Assembly: GCF_018811945.1 (NCBI RefSeq)
Contig: NZ_JACRVU010000002.1
Location: 124,001-188,000 of the forward strand
DNA from: Gluconobacter sp. P1C6_b
GTDB taxonomy: Bacteria; Pseudomonadota; Alphaproteobacteria; Acetobacterales; Acetobacteraceae
DNA: 64,000 bases
Direction: 5' to 3'
Positions 1-8,310 of the stretch are shown piece after piece. The translations under genes and the position numbers were made by a program. How positions within the stretch are numbered: the stretch's first letter is position 1; each line of letters opens with the position of its first letter. The notes below the pieces were generated by a model. It made no database searches, had not been told where the DNA came from, and saw nothing but the letters and a program-made list of their open reading frames with translations.

Positions 1-2111
1 GGTCCCTTCCGGACGTGCGTGATGGCCTGAAGCCGGTACACCGCCGCCTCCTTTATGCGATGCAGCAGCTTCGCCTTGATCCCACATCAGGGTTTAAAAA
101 GTGTGCACGTGTCGTCGGTGATGTGATCGGTAAGTTCCATCCGCATGGCGATGCCTCCGTGTACGAGGCGCTGGTACGTCTGGCGCAGGATTTTGCCGTC
201 CGTTATCCGCTGGTCGAGGGGCAGGGCAATTTCGGCTCCATCGACGGTGATGGCGCGGCCGCCATGCGGTATACCGAAAGCCGCCTGACGGAAGTGGCGC
301 AGGCGCTGCTGGACGGAATTCAGGACGACGCCGTCGATTTCCGCGCGACCTACGACAATGAAGATCACGAGCCCATCGTGCTGCCCGGCACGTTCCCGAA
401 TCTGCTGGCGAACGGCGCGGCAGGTATTGCCGTGGGCATGGCGACGAGCATCCCGCCGCATAATGCTGCTGAAATCTGCCGGGCCGCGAAGCTTCTGATC
501 GAAAAGCCGGATGTGACGATCGCCGAACTGGTGGATCTGATGCCCGGGCCGGATTTCCCGACGGGCGGCATTCTGGTGGAAGAGCGCGACTCCATCATCC
601 GCTCCTACGAAACCGGCCGTGGCAGTTTCCGGACGAGGGCGCGTTGGGAAGTCGAGCAGGGGCGGTTTGGGACCTGGGTAATCATCGTCACCGAGATCCC
701 GTATCAGGTGCAGAAGTCACGTCTGATCGAGCAGATTGCGGACCTGATGGAACAGCGCAAGCTGCCGCTTCTGGGCGATGTGCGCGACGAGAGTACGACC
801 GATATCCGCCTTGTGCTGGAGCCCAAGACCAAGGGCGTCGAGCCCGAAGTCCTGATGGAGACACTGTTCCGCAATACGGCGCTTGAGAACCGTTTCAGCC
901 TGAACATGAATGTTCTGGGCGGAGACCGCGTTCCGGGTGTGCTGTCGCTGAAGCAGGTTCTGCGGGCCTGGCTGGATCACGTGCATGAAGTGCTGGTGCG
1001 GCGCTCAAACCACCGTCTTGCAGCGGTCCTGCGGCGGCTTGAGATCCTTGAAGGCTTCCTTGCGGTCTATCTGAACCTCGATGAAGTAATCCGGATCATC
1101 CGTGAGGAAGACGAGCCCAAGGTCAGCCTGATGGCAACGTTCAGCCTGACGGATGTTCAGGCCGAAGCCGTGCTGAACATGCGGCTGCGCTCGCTGCGGC
1201 GGCTTGAGGAAATGGAAATCCGGCGTGAGCGGGACAAGCTTGCGGATGAGCAGAAAGCCCTTGAGACGCTGCTCGGTTCGGAGCGGCGCCGCTGGACCCG
1301 GATTGGCAAGGATCTGGATGGCACGATCAAGAAATTCGGTTCAGGTCCGCTGGGAGACCGACGCACGCTGATCGCTGCCGCGCCTGAGCCCGTCGATATT
1401 TCTGCGGCGCTGGAAATCGATCGGGAGCCGCTGACGGTACTGCTGTCCCGCGAAGGATGGATCCGGGCCATGAAAGGTCATGGGCTCGATCCGCAGGGAC
1501 ATCGCTTCAAGGAAGGCGACGAGGGCTGGCTTTCCGTGGAGTGTCAGAGCACGGACCGTCTGTGCCTGATTTCCAGCAGCGGCAAGGCTTATACGATCAA
1601 GGCGGCTGATCTGCCGCGTGGACGTGGGTTTGGTCAGCCGTTCCGGACTGTGGTGGATGTGCCCCAGGAAGACCGTGTGGTGACGCTGTTCCCGGTTTCG
1701 GATGAGGGGCGGCGCCTGATCGCTTCGGCAGCCGGGCGTGGCATGATCGTGTCGGAAGCAGGGCTTGTGGCCGAGAAGCGGACGGGAAAGCAGGTCTTCA
1801 ACGTCAAGGACGGTGACGAGGTCTTTGCCTGCATTCCTGTTGGGGGCACCCATGTTCTGACGCTGGGGCAGAACAAGCGGGCGCTGATCTTCCCGCTGGA
1901 GCAGGTGCCGGAAATGACGCGTGGCGGCGGTGTGGCGTTCCAGAAGCTGGGTGACAGTACGCTGCGGGATATCCGCACGCTCACCCTGTCCGAAGGGCTG
2001 TTGTGGCAGGAAGGACAGCGTGTCCGCGCGACGGCGGATCTGGTCCCGCTTGAGGGGCGCCGCGGTGCCGTGGGGCGTGCGGCGCCGCAGTGGATGCTTC
2101 GCAAGAACTGA
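1..2111 (+). CDS. parC: DNA topoisomerase IV subunit A, 5' truncated by the window
   Basis: ParC is the DNA-cleaving subunit of the type IIA topoisomerase that decatenates daughter chromosomes together with ParE. The frame is already open at base 3, where it reads [11 protein letters not shown], a conserved N-terminal motif of GyrA/ParC, so perhaps 40 residues are missing upstream. The winged-helix signature HPHGD lies at about 138-152, and the catalytic tyrosine sits in [10 protein letters not shown] near 260-290. A C-terminal beta-pinwheel region follows. ParC rather than GyrA is favoured by the short C-terminal domain, which lacks a recognisable GyrA box, and by resemblance to alphaproteobacterial ParC. 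The residue aligning with E. coli ParC Ser80 is Ala here (codon 153-155). The gene ends 18 bp before the convergent bpt stop. Confidence 0.95.
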   Translation, partial: SLPDVRDGLKPVHRRLLYAMQQLRLDPTSGFKKCARVVGDVIGKFHPHGDASVYEALVRLAQDFAVRYPLVEGQGNFGSIDGDGAAAMRYTESRLTEVAQALLDGIQDDAVDFRATYDNEDHEPIVLPGTFPNLLANGAAGIAVGMATSIPPHNAAEICRAAKLLIEKPDVTIAELVDLMPGPDFPTGGILVEERDSIIRSYETGRGSFRTRARWEVEQGRFGTWVIIVTEIPYQVQKSRLIEQIADLMEQRKLPLLGDVRDESTTDIRLVLEPKTKGVEPEVLMETLFRNTALENRFSLNMNVLGGDRVPGVLSLKQVLRAWLDHVHEVLVRRSNHRLAAVLRRLEILEGFLAVYLNLDEVIRIIREEDEPKVSLMATFSLTDVQAEAVLNMRLRSLRRLEEMEIRRERDKLADEQKALETLLGSERRRWTRIGKDLDGTIKKFGSGPLGDRRTLIAAAPEPVDISAALEIDREPLTVLLSREGWIRAMKGHGLDPQGHRFKEGDEGWLSVECQSTDRLCLISSSGKAYTIKAADLPRGRGFGQPFRTVVDVPQEDRVVTLFPVSDEGRRLIASAAGRGMIVSEAGLVAEKRTGKQVFNVKDGDEVFACIPVGGTHVLTLGQNKRALIFPLEQVPEMTRGGGVAFQKLGDSTLRDIRTLTLSEGLLWQEGQRVRATADLVPLEGRRGAVGRAAPQWMLRKN

Positions 2112-2112
2112 A

Positions 2113-2150
2113 GCGGCATTATCCCCCATTCAGGCGGGGGATAATGCCGC
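2113..2150. terminator. Perfect 15-bp stem between convergent parC and bpt
   Basis: The arms 2113-2127 and 2136-2150 are perfect inverted repeats (GCGGCATTATCCCCC and its complement) with an 8-base loop. Neither side has a T-run, so this is not a canonical intrinsic terminator. It could still end transcription or protect the 3' ends of both convergent messages. The right arm lies inside the last codons of bpt. Confidence 0.55.
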
Positions 2151-2852
2151 CAGCAGGCTCCAGTGGCCGTCGCGGAAGACTTCGGCGGGACCGAAGGCGG
2201 CCTTGTAGGCCATCTTCGGGCTGCCCGGGACGTAATAGCCCAGATAGAGATGTTCCAGTCCCATCCGGGCGGTCTCTTCAATCAGCCACAGGATCGAGAA
2301 CGTCCCCCATGAGGCCGTCAGGTCGTTGACGTCATAGAACGTGTAGACGGCCGACAGGCCATCCGACAGGCGGTCGATCAGGCTGACGCATACGAGCGTG
2401 CCATCGGGGTGGCGGAATTCGGCCAGAAAGGTCTCGACCGGCGTGTTGGCGATCAGCTCCGCGTAATCGCGCCAGCACATGTGGGCCATGTCGCCATCGG
2501 GATGGCGGACGGCCTGATACATCTCGAACAGGCGGAACTGCTCGTCGGTGGGGATCGGCGGTACGATGTTCACCACGAGGTCGGCGTGGCGGCTGCGGAT
2601 TTTCTTCTGGGTGCGGGTGGGGGCGAAGGTCGCGGCCGGAATGCGCATGGGTGTGCAGGCGCGGCAGCCGACGCAGACGGGGGCGTAGGCAATCGCATGG
2701 CTGCGACGGAAGCCCGCCTGGGACAGGCGGTTGTGCAGGGCTACGGCATCAGGGCCCGCGAGTTCGGTCAGGACCTTGCGTTCGGTCCGGTCGGGCAGGT
2801 AGGGGCACGGGGCCGGAGCCGTTGTGTAGAAGAGCTGTGGGCGATGCTGCAT
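2130..2852 (-). CDS. bpt: Aspartate/glutamate leucyltransferase
   Basis: Bpt (older name Ate) transfers leucine from Leu-tRNA to proteins with N-terminal Asp or Glu, marking them for ClpS/ClpAP degradation in the bacterial N-end rule pathway. The 240-residue product has the family's cysteine-rich N-terminal part (CVGCRACTPMRI near residues 50-60) and the C-terminal transferase core with LGYYVPGSPKMAYKA. The ATG at 2852 is chosen because GGAGA lies about 7 bases upstream; a longer open frame reaches 3368 but its extra residues do not resemble the family. It is convergent with parC and divergent from cls. Confidence 0.93.
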   Translation of the reverse strand: MQHRPQLFYTTAPAPCPYLPDRTERKVLTELAGPDAVALHNRLSQAGFRRSHAIAYAPVCVGCRACTPMRIPAATFAPTRTQKKIRSRHADLVVNIVPPIPTDEQFRLFEMYQAVRHPDGDMAHMCWRDYAELIANTPVETFLAEFRHPDGTLVCVSLIDRLSDGLSAVYTFYDVNDLTASWGTFSILWLIEETARMGLEHLYLGYYVPGSPKMAYKAAFGPAEVFRDGHWSLLAALSPA

Positions 2853-2917
2853 GGAACGCTCTCCTTTTTCGAAAGACGGGCCGGAAGATGATCCTATCGC
2901 AAGGACGGGGGCTGGCG

Positions 2918-2983
2918 CATCCTTCATCTTTGCGAAAGGATGACGGAAGAAGATCCGGGGGCTGATGTGCTGTTTGCAGCACA
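2918..2983. promoter_or_regulatory. Divergent bpt/cls intergenic region with two small dyads
   Basis: The 154-bp gap between the divergent starts of bpt and cls holds two perfect 7-bp inverted repeats. One pairs CATCCTT at 2918-2924 with AAGGATG at 2936-2942. The other pairs TGTGCTG at 2966-2972 with CAGCACA at 2977-2983. Either could be a protein site or a leader hairpin. I see no convincing -35/-10 pair. Confidence 0.25.
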
Positions 2984-3006
2984 GGATGTCCGCCGCAGGG
3001 AGATTT

Positions 3007-4419
3007 ATGACGCACTGGACCGTTTTCCACATTCTCATGCAGATCCTGCGGTGGACGCTGCCCCTGCTCGTCACGGTCCATGCGCTGGTGCACAAGCGCG
3101 ATACGGCGTCCTGCACGGGCTGGATCGGCATCTGCTGGATTGCGCCCGTTCTGGGGACGGTGCTGTATCTGATGTTCGGGATCAACCGTGTCCGGCGCCG
3201 GGCGCAGAAAATGGTCAACCGGCATCTGTGGGAAGGGCGCGACCCATTGGCGCAGTACCGCCAGACCGTGGATGGCAATCTGGCGCCGCTTTCAAGGATG
3301 CTGGGGCGTCTGACGGAACGGCCCCTGATGCGGGGCAATTCGATCACCTGCCTGCATGACGGGGACAATGCCTATCCGGTGATGCTGGAGGCAATCGGGC
3401 AGGCCAAAAAATCGCTCATCCTGTGTTCCTACATTTTCCGCGATGATGAGGTCGGGCAGCGTTTTGCCGAGGCACTGGTGGAGGCGAAGCGGCGCGGGGT
3501 CGAGGTCCGGGTTCTGGTGGACGGGATTGGGAGCGGATATTTCCGCTGTGGGATCGAGCGTCGGCTCCGGCGTGAGGGGGTGCCCTGCGCGAGGTTCATG
3601 CATTCGGTCTGGCCCTGGCGCATGCCATTCATCAATCTGCGCAATCACCGCAAGATCCTCGTGGTGGACGGGACCATCGGTTTCATGGGCGGCCTGAACA
3701 TCGGCGAGGAGAACATGCTCCGGCTTCGGACGAAGCTGCCTGTGGCGGATACGCATTTCCGCCTTCAGGGGCCGATCGTGCATCAGCTTGCCGTGGCGTT
3801 TGCCTGGGACTGGTCGTTCACGACGGGTGAGGAACTCGAAGGCGAGCGTTACCTGCCCGAGCCGTCCCCGGTGGGTGATGTGCCGATGCGCATCGTGACG
3901 TCAGGGCCGGATACGGATCTGGAAAAGATCGAATACGGGATGTTGCAGGCCTTCGCGCTGGCCCGGCGCCATATCTGGGTCATGACGCCATATTTCCTGC
4001 CGGATGACCGCTTCTCGACAGAGCTTATTCTTGCGGCCCTGCGCGGTGTGGTGATTGATATCGTCGTGCCTAAAAGCAGCAATCATGCCCTGATCGACCA
4101 TGCGCGGGATGCCAATCTTCGGCCGTTTCTGGATGCGGGCTGCCGGGTGTGGATGGCCGATCCTCCGTTCAATCATTCCAAGCTGATGGTCGTGGATGAC
4201 GAATGGAGCTTCGTGGGAAGTGCGAATATCGACATGCGCTCCCTACGGCTGAACTTCGAAATCAATCTGGAAATCTATGACCGGGGTGTGGCCAAAGACC
4301 TGTCCACGTTCATGGAGACGCATCGGCGCAACCGGCTGACGCACCATGATCTGGACAGCATGCCGTTCCCGATCCGGATGAGGAATTCCGCCATCAGGCT
4401 CCTGCTGCCGTATCTGTAA
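3007..4419 (+). CDS. cls: Cardiolipin synthase, phospholipase D family
   Basis: This inner-membrane enzyme joins two phosphatidylglycerol molecules into cardiolipin and glycerol. The 470-residue product begins with two hydrophobic segments (about residues 5-20 and 33-55), the usual PLD-nuclease N-terminal anchor. Two HKD motifs follow, HRKILVVDGTIGFMGG and HSKLMVVDDEWSFVGSAN, each with the catalytic His and Lys. The ATG at 3007 is preferred because AGGGAG sits just upstream; an in-frame start at 2965 would add 14 unlike residues. The 3' end is 5 bp from the convergent phosphatase gene. Which Cls paralogue this is cannot be told from sequence. Confidence 0.92.
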   Translation: MTHWTVFHILMQILRWTLPLLVTVHALVHKRDTASCTGWIGICWIAPVLGTVLYLMFGINRVRRRAQKMVNRHLWEGRDPLAQYRQTVDGNLAPLSRMLGRLTERPLMRGNSITCLHDGDNAYPVMLEAIGQAKKSLILCSYIFRDDEVGQRFAEALVEAKRRGVEVRVLVDGIGSGYFRCGIERRLRREGVPCARFMHSVWPWRMPFINLRNHRKILVVDGTIGFMGGLNIGEENMLRLRTKLPVADTHFRLQGPIVHQLAVAFAWDWSFTTGEELEGERYLPEPSPVGDVPMRIVTSGPDTDLEKIEYGMLQAFALARRHIWVMTPYFLPDDRFSTELILAALRGVVIDIVVPKSSNHALIDHARDANLRPFLDAGCRVWMADPPFNHSKLMVVDDEWSFVGSANIDMRSLRLNFEINLEIYDRGVAKDLSTFMETHRRNRLTHHDLDSMPFPIRMRNSAIRLLLPYL

Positions 4420-4424
4420 GGCTG

Positions 4425-5051
4425 TTACGCACCCAGTCTGAGGGTGACGCAGATAGGGCGGTGATCGGAGCCGAAGCGTGGCAGAGCGCGGGCTTCGAGA
4501 CGGGACAGGCCCCGTACGAGGCAGCGGTCAAGCCTCAGCGGAACATGGTTCAGCATCCGGTGGGTCTTCTCTTTGGGGCCAACATCCAGAAAGCCCGGGA
4601 GCAGGACGGGACCGACAAGGTTGAAATCGCCCATGATGACGGCGCGGTGGCGCATGTTGGTGCTGATGCTGCGAAGCTGGCGCCGGTTGAGGATCTGGCC
4701 ATGCGACAGATGCACGTTGGCGAGCGAGAAGCTGCCGAAATCGATAAGCTGGGCCGTGCGCTTGACCAGAAGACCACGTGGCAGGCGGCAGAATGAGGGA
4801 GGGCGCGTAAACGGCAGGCGACTCCAGCAGGCTGTTCCATGTGGTCTGCCGGGAAGCGGGATGCGGTCGTAATAGCCGCCGAGGATTTCAGGAAGTTCGT
4901 CTACCGCTGTCTGCGCTTCCTGCATGACGACGATATCGGGATCTTCCGCACGGATGACTGTCAGAACGTCTTCGAGTGAGGCGCCTTCCCACCGGTAGAG
5001 GTTCCAGCTCAGGATCTTGAAAGAGGCTCCGGACAGAAGGGATGTCGTCAT
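4425..5051 (-). CDS. Endonuclease/exonuclease/phosphatase (EEP) family protein
   Basis: The 208-residue protein has the ordered EEP motifs for a metal-dependent phosphodiesterase: SWNLYRW near the N-terminus, VVMQEAQ with the metal-binding Glu, MGDFNL in the middle and GSDHRPI with the catalytic Asp-His at the end. The substrate cannot be predicted, since relatives act on DNA, lipids or inositol phosphates. No signal peptide is visible, so it is probably cytoplasmic. Its ATG overlaps the stop of the upstream AI-2E-family gene by 4 bases, so the two are almost certainly co-translated. A longer frame to 5615 is the shadow of that gene. Confidence 0.8.
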   Translation of the reverse strand: MTTSLLSGASFKILSWNLYRWEGASLEDVLTVIRAEDPDIVVMQEAQTAVDELPEILGGYYDRIPLPGRPHGTACWSRLPFTRPPSFCRLPRGLLVKRTAQLIDFGSFSLANVHLSHGQILNRRQLRSISTNMRHRAVIMGDFNLVGPVLLPGFLDVGPKEKTHRMLNHVPLRLDRCLVRGLSRLEARALPRFGSDHRPICVTLRLGA

Positions 5052-6127
5052 TTCGGAGGCTCCGGCAGATAGAGGGGGTTGCGTTCGCGATGATGGGGGC
5101 CGGCGGCGAACTCGCTGGTCAGGGTATAGCCGACAGCCAGCAGGACGGGGCCGAGGAAGATGCCCACGCCGCCAAAGGTCACGATGCCGCCGAGAACGCC
5201 CAGGACGGTCAGCAGATAGGGCAACTGGGCACCGCGGGCGATGAAGGCCGGGCGGATGACATGATCGGCACCCGAGATGATGAGAATGCCGTAGATGGCC
5301 AGGAACAGCCCGTGTCCGAAATGGTGCGTCATGCCGAGCCAGATGGCGGCCGGGACCCAGACAAGCGGTGCGCCGATGGGAAAGACGGCGACGAAGGCGG
5401 TAATACCAGCCAGCAGGACGGGAGAGGGAACGCCAGCGAGCATGAGGCCGATCCCCGTAAGGACGCCCTGGATCAGGGCGGTGCCAAGGATGCCGTAAAC
5501 CGTGCCACGGACCGTGCGGCCAATAATGTTGATGAGGCGCGGCGTGGTGTGGGGGCCGGCGATGCGGTCGATCAGGGCCGTGATGGTATTCCCCAGTGTG
5601 TCGCCGTTGAGCCACAGGAAGAAGGCCACGAACAGCGCCATGACCAGCTCGGCGAGGCCGCCGGCGAGGCGGAGCAGAACTGTCAGCGTAAGATGGGCGA
5701 TCTGACCGGCATAGGGACGCAGCACCTCGGTCGCGAAGGCGCCGACGTCATGGCTGAAATGATGCCACGCACTCACAAGATGGGGACCGGCCATCGGAAT
5801 ACGGTTCAGCCAGGCGGGTGGTGGGTTCGCGCTGGTGACATGCAGGATCAGGGCGTCGATTTCTGAAATCGTGCCGGGAATGTCACTTATTCCCGCGCTC
5901 GTCAGCACGGCCAGCGGAACAACGATGAAGAGCGCGCTCAATGCCATCATGGCGAGAGCGGCCAGCGCAGGGCGGACATGTCGGCGCATGCGGCGATAGA
6001 TCGGCCAGGTCGTGAAGGCGAGGATCGCGGCCCACAGGATGGCCGAGAGGAAAGGCCACAGGATGATGCCGCATCCATAGGCAATACCGGCCAGGATGAG
6101 GCCAAGGAGAATCCGCTCGGTCGTCAT
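5048..6127 (-). CDS. AI-2E family (PerM/TqsA-like) membrane transporter
   Basis: This is a polytopic inner-membrane protein of 359 residues. It opens with two adjacent hydrophobic segments (residues 5-40), then shows the family's long soluble stretch and a C-terminal bundle including AVFPIGAPLVWVPAAIW and a Gly-rich last helix pair. Members export or take up small molecules; the autoinducer-2 assignment is proven for few, and other members carry Na+/H+ exchange, so no substrate is proposed. The start at 6127 has AGGAG about 11 bases upstream; a longer open frame to 6586 runs antisense through sseA and is not supported. The EEP phosphatase follows with a 4-base overlap. Confidence 0.85.
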   Translation of the reverse strand: MTTERILLGLILAGIAYGCGIILWPFLSAILWAAILAFTTWPIYRRMRRHVRPALAALAMMALSALFIVVPLAVLTSAGISDIPGTISEIDALILHVTSANPPPAWLNRIPMAGPHLVSAWHHFSHDVGAFATEVLRPYAGQIAHLTLTVLLRLAGGLAELVMALFVAFFLWLNGDTLGNTITALIDRIAGPHTTPRLINIIGRTVRGTVYGILGTALIQGVLTGIGLMLAGVPSPVLLAGITAFVAVFPIGAPLVWVPAAIWLGMTHHFGHGLFLAIYGILIISGADHVIRPAFIARGAQLPYLLTVLGVLGGIVTFGGVGIFLGPVLLAVGYTLTSEFAAGPHHRERNPLYLPEPPK

Positions 6128-6256
6128 GCGGTGCCATTCTCCTGACTGGAGCCGGACGGGCGCCCGGACCGGCATGACTCTGTGGGCTGCGTGTTCATGG
6201 AGTGATACATTGGCACGCTCTGGCGTCGGACGCATCCCTCGACCTATGGTGTGGGT

Positions 6257-7099
6257 ATGACGATCTCGCCACTTGTTGATGCCGCGACCCTGATCTCCGA
6301 GGTTGGCCGGTTCATTCCCCTTGATGCCAGCGTGCTTTTGCCGGGGCAGAAAGGCGACCTCGACGCCGCGTTCGCCCAGCGCCATCTGCCCGGCGCCCAG
6401 CGATTCGATATTGATGTCTTTGCGGACCCGGACAGCCCGCTTCCGCATACGGTGCCGGGGGCCGCGCGCTTCGCCCGGCTGATGGGTGCGCTCGGAGTGA
6501 GCGAAGATGTGCCGGTCGTGTTTTATGATGGTCGCGGAAGTGTCGGTGCCTGCCGGGGCTGGTGGCTTGCACGGCTGTTCGGGCACCGCAATGCGCGGAT
6601 ACTGGATGGTGGGCTGGAAGCCTGGCTGAAGGCAGGCGGCCCGGTGGAAGAGGGCGCAGCGCCCGCAAAGGAGCCAGTCCTTTTCCGTCCCTGTCCCCGC
6701 TACGGGCTTCTGGCGGGTTCGGGGGATGTTCGGCTTGCGCTGGAGCGGGAGGGCAGTCTCGTTCTCGATGCCCGGAGCGCAGGGCGGTTTGCTGCGACAG
6801 TTCCGGAGTCACGTCCCGGTGTACGGAGCGGCCACATGCCGGGGGCGAGGAGTATGGACTGGACTCGTCTTGTGGATGAAAGCGGCTGTTTTCTGCCTGC
6901 ACCAGAATTGAAGCAGATTCTCGCCGCTGCGCAAGGGCAATCGGTGATCGCGACCTGCGGCTCCGGGCTGACAGCCGCGACAATCGTAGCGGCTTTGGCG
7001 ATCGCGGGATATGGCGATGCGACTTTATATGATGGATCCTGGGCGGAATGGGGCAGCGACCCTGACGCCCCGGTTGTGACGGGAGAAGCGGAAGCATGA
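6257..7099 (+). CDS. sseA: 3-mercaptopyruvate sulfurtransferase (two-domain rhodanese)
   Basis: SseA moves sulfur from 3-mercaptopyruvate to thiol acceptors, giving pyruvate. The 280-residue product has two rhodanese domains. The active Cys is at about residue 234 in ATCGSGLTAA, and the CGSG[VL]TA loop is the mercaptopyruvate type rather than the CRKGV loop of thiosulfate sulfurtransferases. The N-terminal domain keeps DGRGSVGACRGWW. ATG 6257 is chosen over GTG 6251 two codons upstream; the ribosome site is weak for both. The stop overlaps the metC start by 4 bases, pairing two sulfur amino acid genes. Confidence 0.88.
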   Translation: MTISPLVDAATLISEVGRFIPLDASVLLPGQKGDLDAAFAQRHLPGAQRFDIDVFADPDSPLPHTVPGAARFARLMGALGVSEDVPVVFYDGRGSVGACRGWWLARLFGHRNARILDGGLEAWLKAGGPVEEGAAPAKEPVLFRPCPRYGLLAGSGDVRLALEREGSLVLDARSAGRFAATVPESRPGVRSGHMPGARSMDWTRLVDESGCFLPAPELKQILAAAQGQSVIATCGSGLTAATIVAALAIAGYGDATLYDGSWAEWGSDPDAPVVTGEAEA

Positions 7100-8307
7100 G
7101 CGATCTGGACAAGCAGGTCAGTGCGGGATGGAGCCGGATGGCCTCCATGCTGGTGCGTGAGGGACGTTCGCATGATCTGCCGGAGACGGGAGTGTTCGTG
7201 AACCCGCCGGTCACTCGTGGCTCGACGGTTCTGTTTCCAACGCTGGAAGCCATGAACCGGACGGATGGGCGCAGTCACGCGCACAAGATGGTTTATGGAG
7301 CGATGGGATCGCCGATCCAGCACCAGCTTGAGGAAATGCTCAGCCTGATCGAAGGCGGCACGCATACGCAGGTCGTCAATTCAGGTCTTGCGGCCTGCAC
7401 GATGCCGCTTCTGGCGTTTCTGGGATGTGGGGATCATCTGCTGCTGCCCGACTCGGTTTACGGACCCACACGGCGGTTTGCGGGTACAATGCTGCAACGG
7501 CTGGGCGTGGCGACAACCTATTATCCGCCCATGGCGTCACGTGCCGAGATCACGGCCCTTGTGCGGCCGGAGACAAAGGTCCTGTTCGCCGAAAGTCCGG
7601 GCAGTCATACGTTTGAAGTTCAGGATGTGCCGATGCTGGCTGAGGTGGCGCACGAGGCTGGTGCGCTGCTGATGCTCGATAATACCTGGGGGATCGGGGT
7701 GTTCCAGCCCTTCGTGCATGGGGTGGATGTGTCGATCCAGGCGCTGACGAAATATCCCGCCGGGCATTCGGACGTCATCATGGGATCCATCACGGTCAAT
7801 GACGAAACGCACTGGAAAACGCTGCGCGATGCGGCGATCCAGCTCGGGCAATGCGCCGGGCCAGATGACTGCTGGCTGACATTGCGCGGACTGCGGACGA
7901 TGGGTGTGCGGCTGGCGCATCAGTCGCGCTCGGCACTGGAAATCGCGCAGTGGCTGAAAACACGGCCTGAGGTGGCGCGGGTTCTGCATCCTGCACTGGA
8001 AGATTGCCCCGGGCACGAGTTCTGGAAACGCGACTTTACGGGAGCGTGTGGGCTTTTCGGAGTGGAGCTTCAGCCGGAAATTTCCGTTGAGGCCGCTGAA
8101 CGCATGATCGACGGACTGAGTCTGTTCGGGATCGGCGCCTCCTGGGGCGGCTACGAAAGTCTGGTCCTGCCGACCACAGGGCATATCCGGCGCGTGACGG
8201 GTGAGTGTGGCCCGACATCTGCGACATTCCGTCTGCATATCGGGCTGGAAGATGTGGAGGACCTGAAGACCGATCTGGCCCGCGGGCTGGACAGCCTTCA
8301 GTTCTGA
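7096..8307 (+). CDS. metC: Cystathionine beta-lyase
   Basis: This PLP enzyme of transsulfuration cleaves cystathionine to homocysteine, pyruvate and ammonia. The 403-residue product has the Cys/Met-metabolism fold. The substrate-binding region is YGAMGSP, the PLP phosphate loop is NSGLAACTMPLLAF, and the PLP lysine is in ALTKYPAGHSDVIMG, with the T-K-Y order typical of MetC lyases. ATG overlaps the sseA stop, indicating translational coupling. The 3' end lies 3 bp from the convergent comM stop. A cystathionine gamma-synthase is the main alternative, but the MetC form of the lysine motif argues against it. Confidence 0.9.
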   Translation: MSDLDKQVSAGWSRMASMLVREGRSHDLPETGVFVNPPVTRGSTVLFPTLEAMNRTDGRSHAHKMVYGAMGSPIQHQLEEMLSLIEGGTHTQVVNSGLAACTMPLLAFLGCGDHLLLPDSVYGPTRRFAGTMLQRLGVATTYYPPMASRAEITALVRPETKVLFAESPGSHTFEVQDVPMLAEVAHEAGALLMLDNTWGIGVFQPFVHGVDVSIQALTKYPAGHSDVIMGSITVNDETHWKTLRDAAIQLGQCAGPDDCWLTLRGLRTMGVRLAHQSRSALEIAQWLKTRPEVARVLHPALEDCPGHEFWKRDFTGACGLFGVELQPEISVEAAERMIDGLSLFGIGASWGGYESLVLPTTGHIRRVTGECGPTSATFRLHIGLEDVEDLKTDLARGLDSLQF

Positions 8308-8310
8308 ACC

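Noticed and set aside
2853-3368. N-terminal extension of bpt
   Set aside because: The ATG at 2852 has a good ribosome site and matches the family start; the extension overlaps cls in antisense.
5042-5866. 274-codon plus-strand frame
   Set aside because: It lies antisense to the AI-2E-family transporter, is composed mainly of Asp/Glu/Gly/Gln, and has no recognisable motif.
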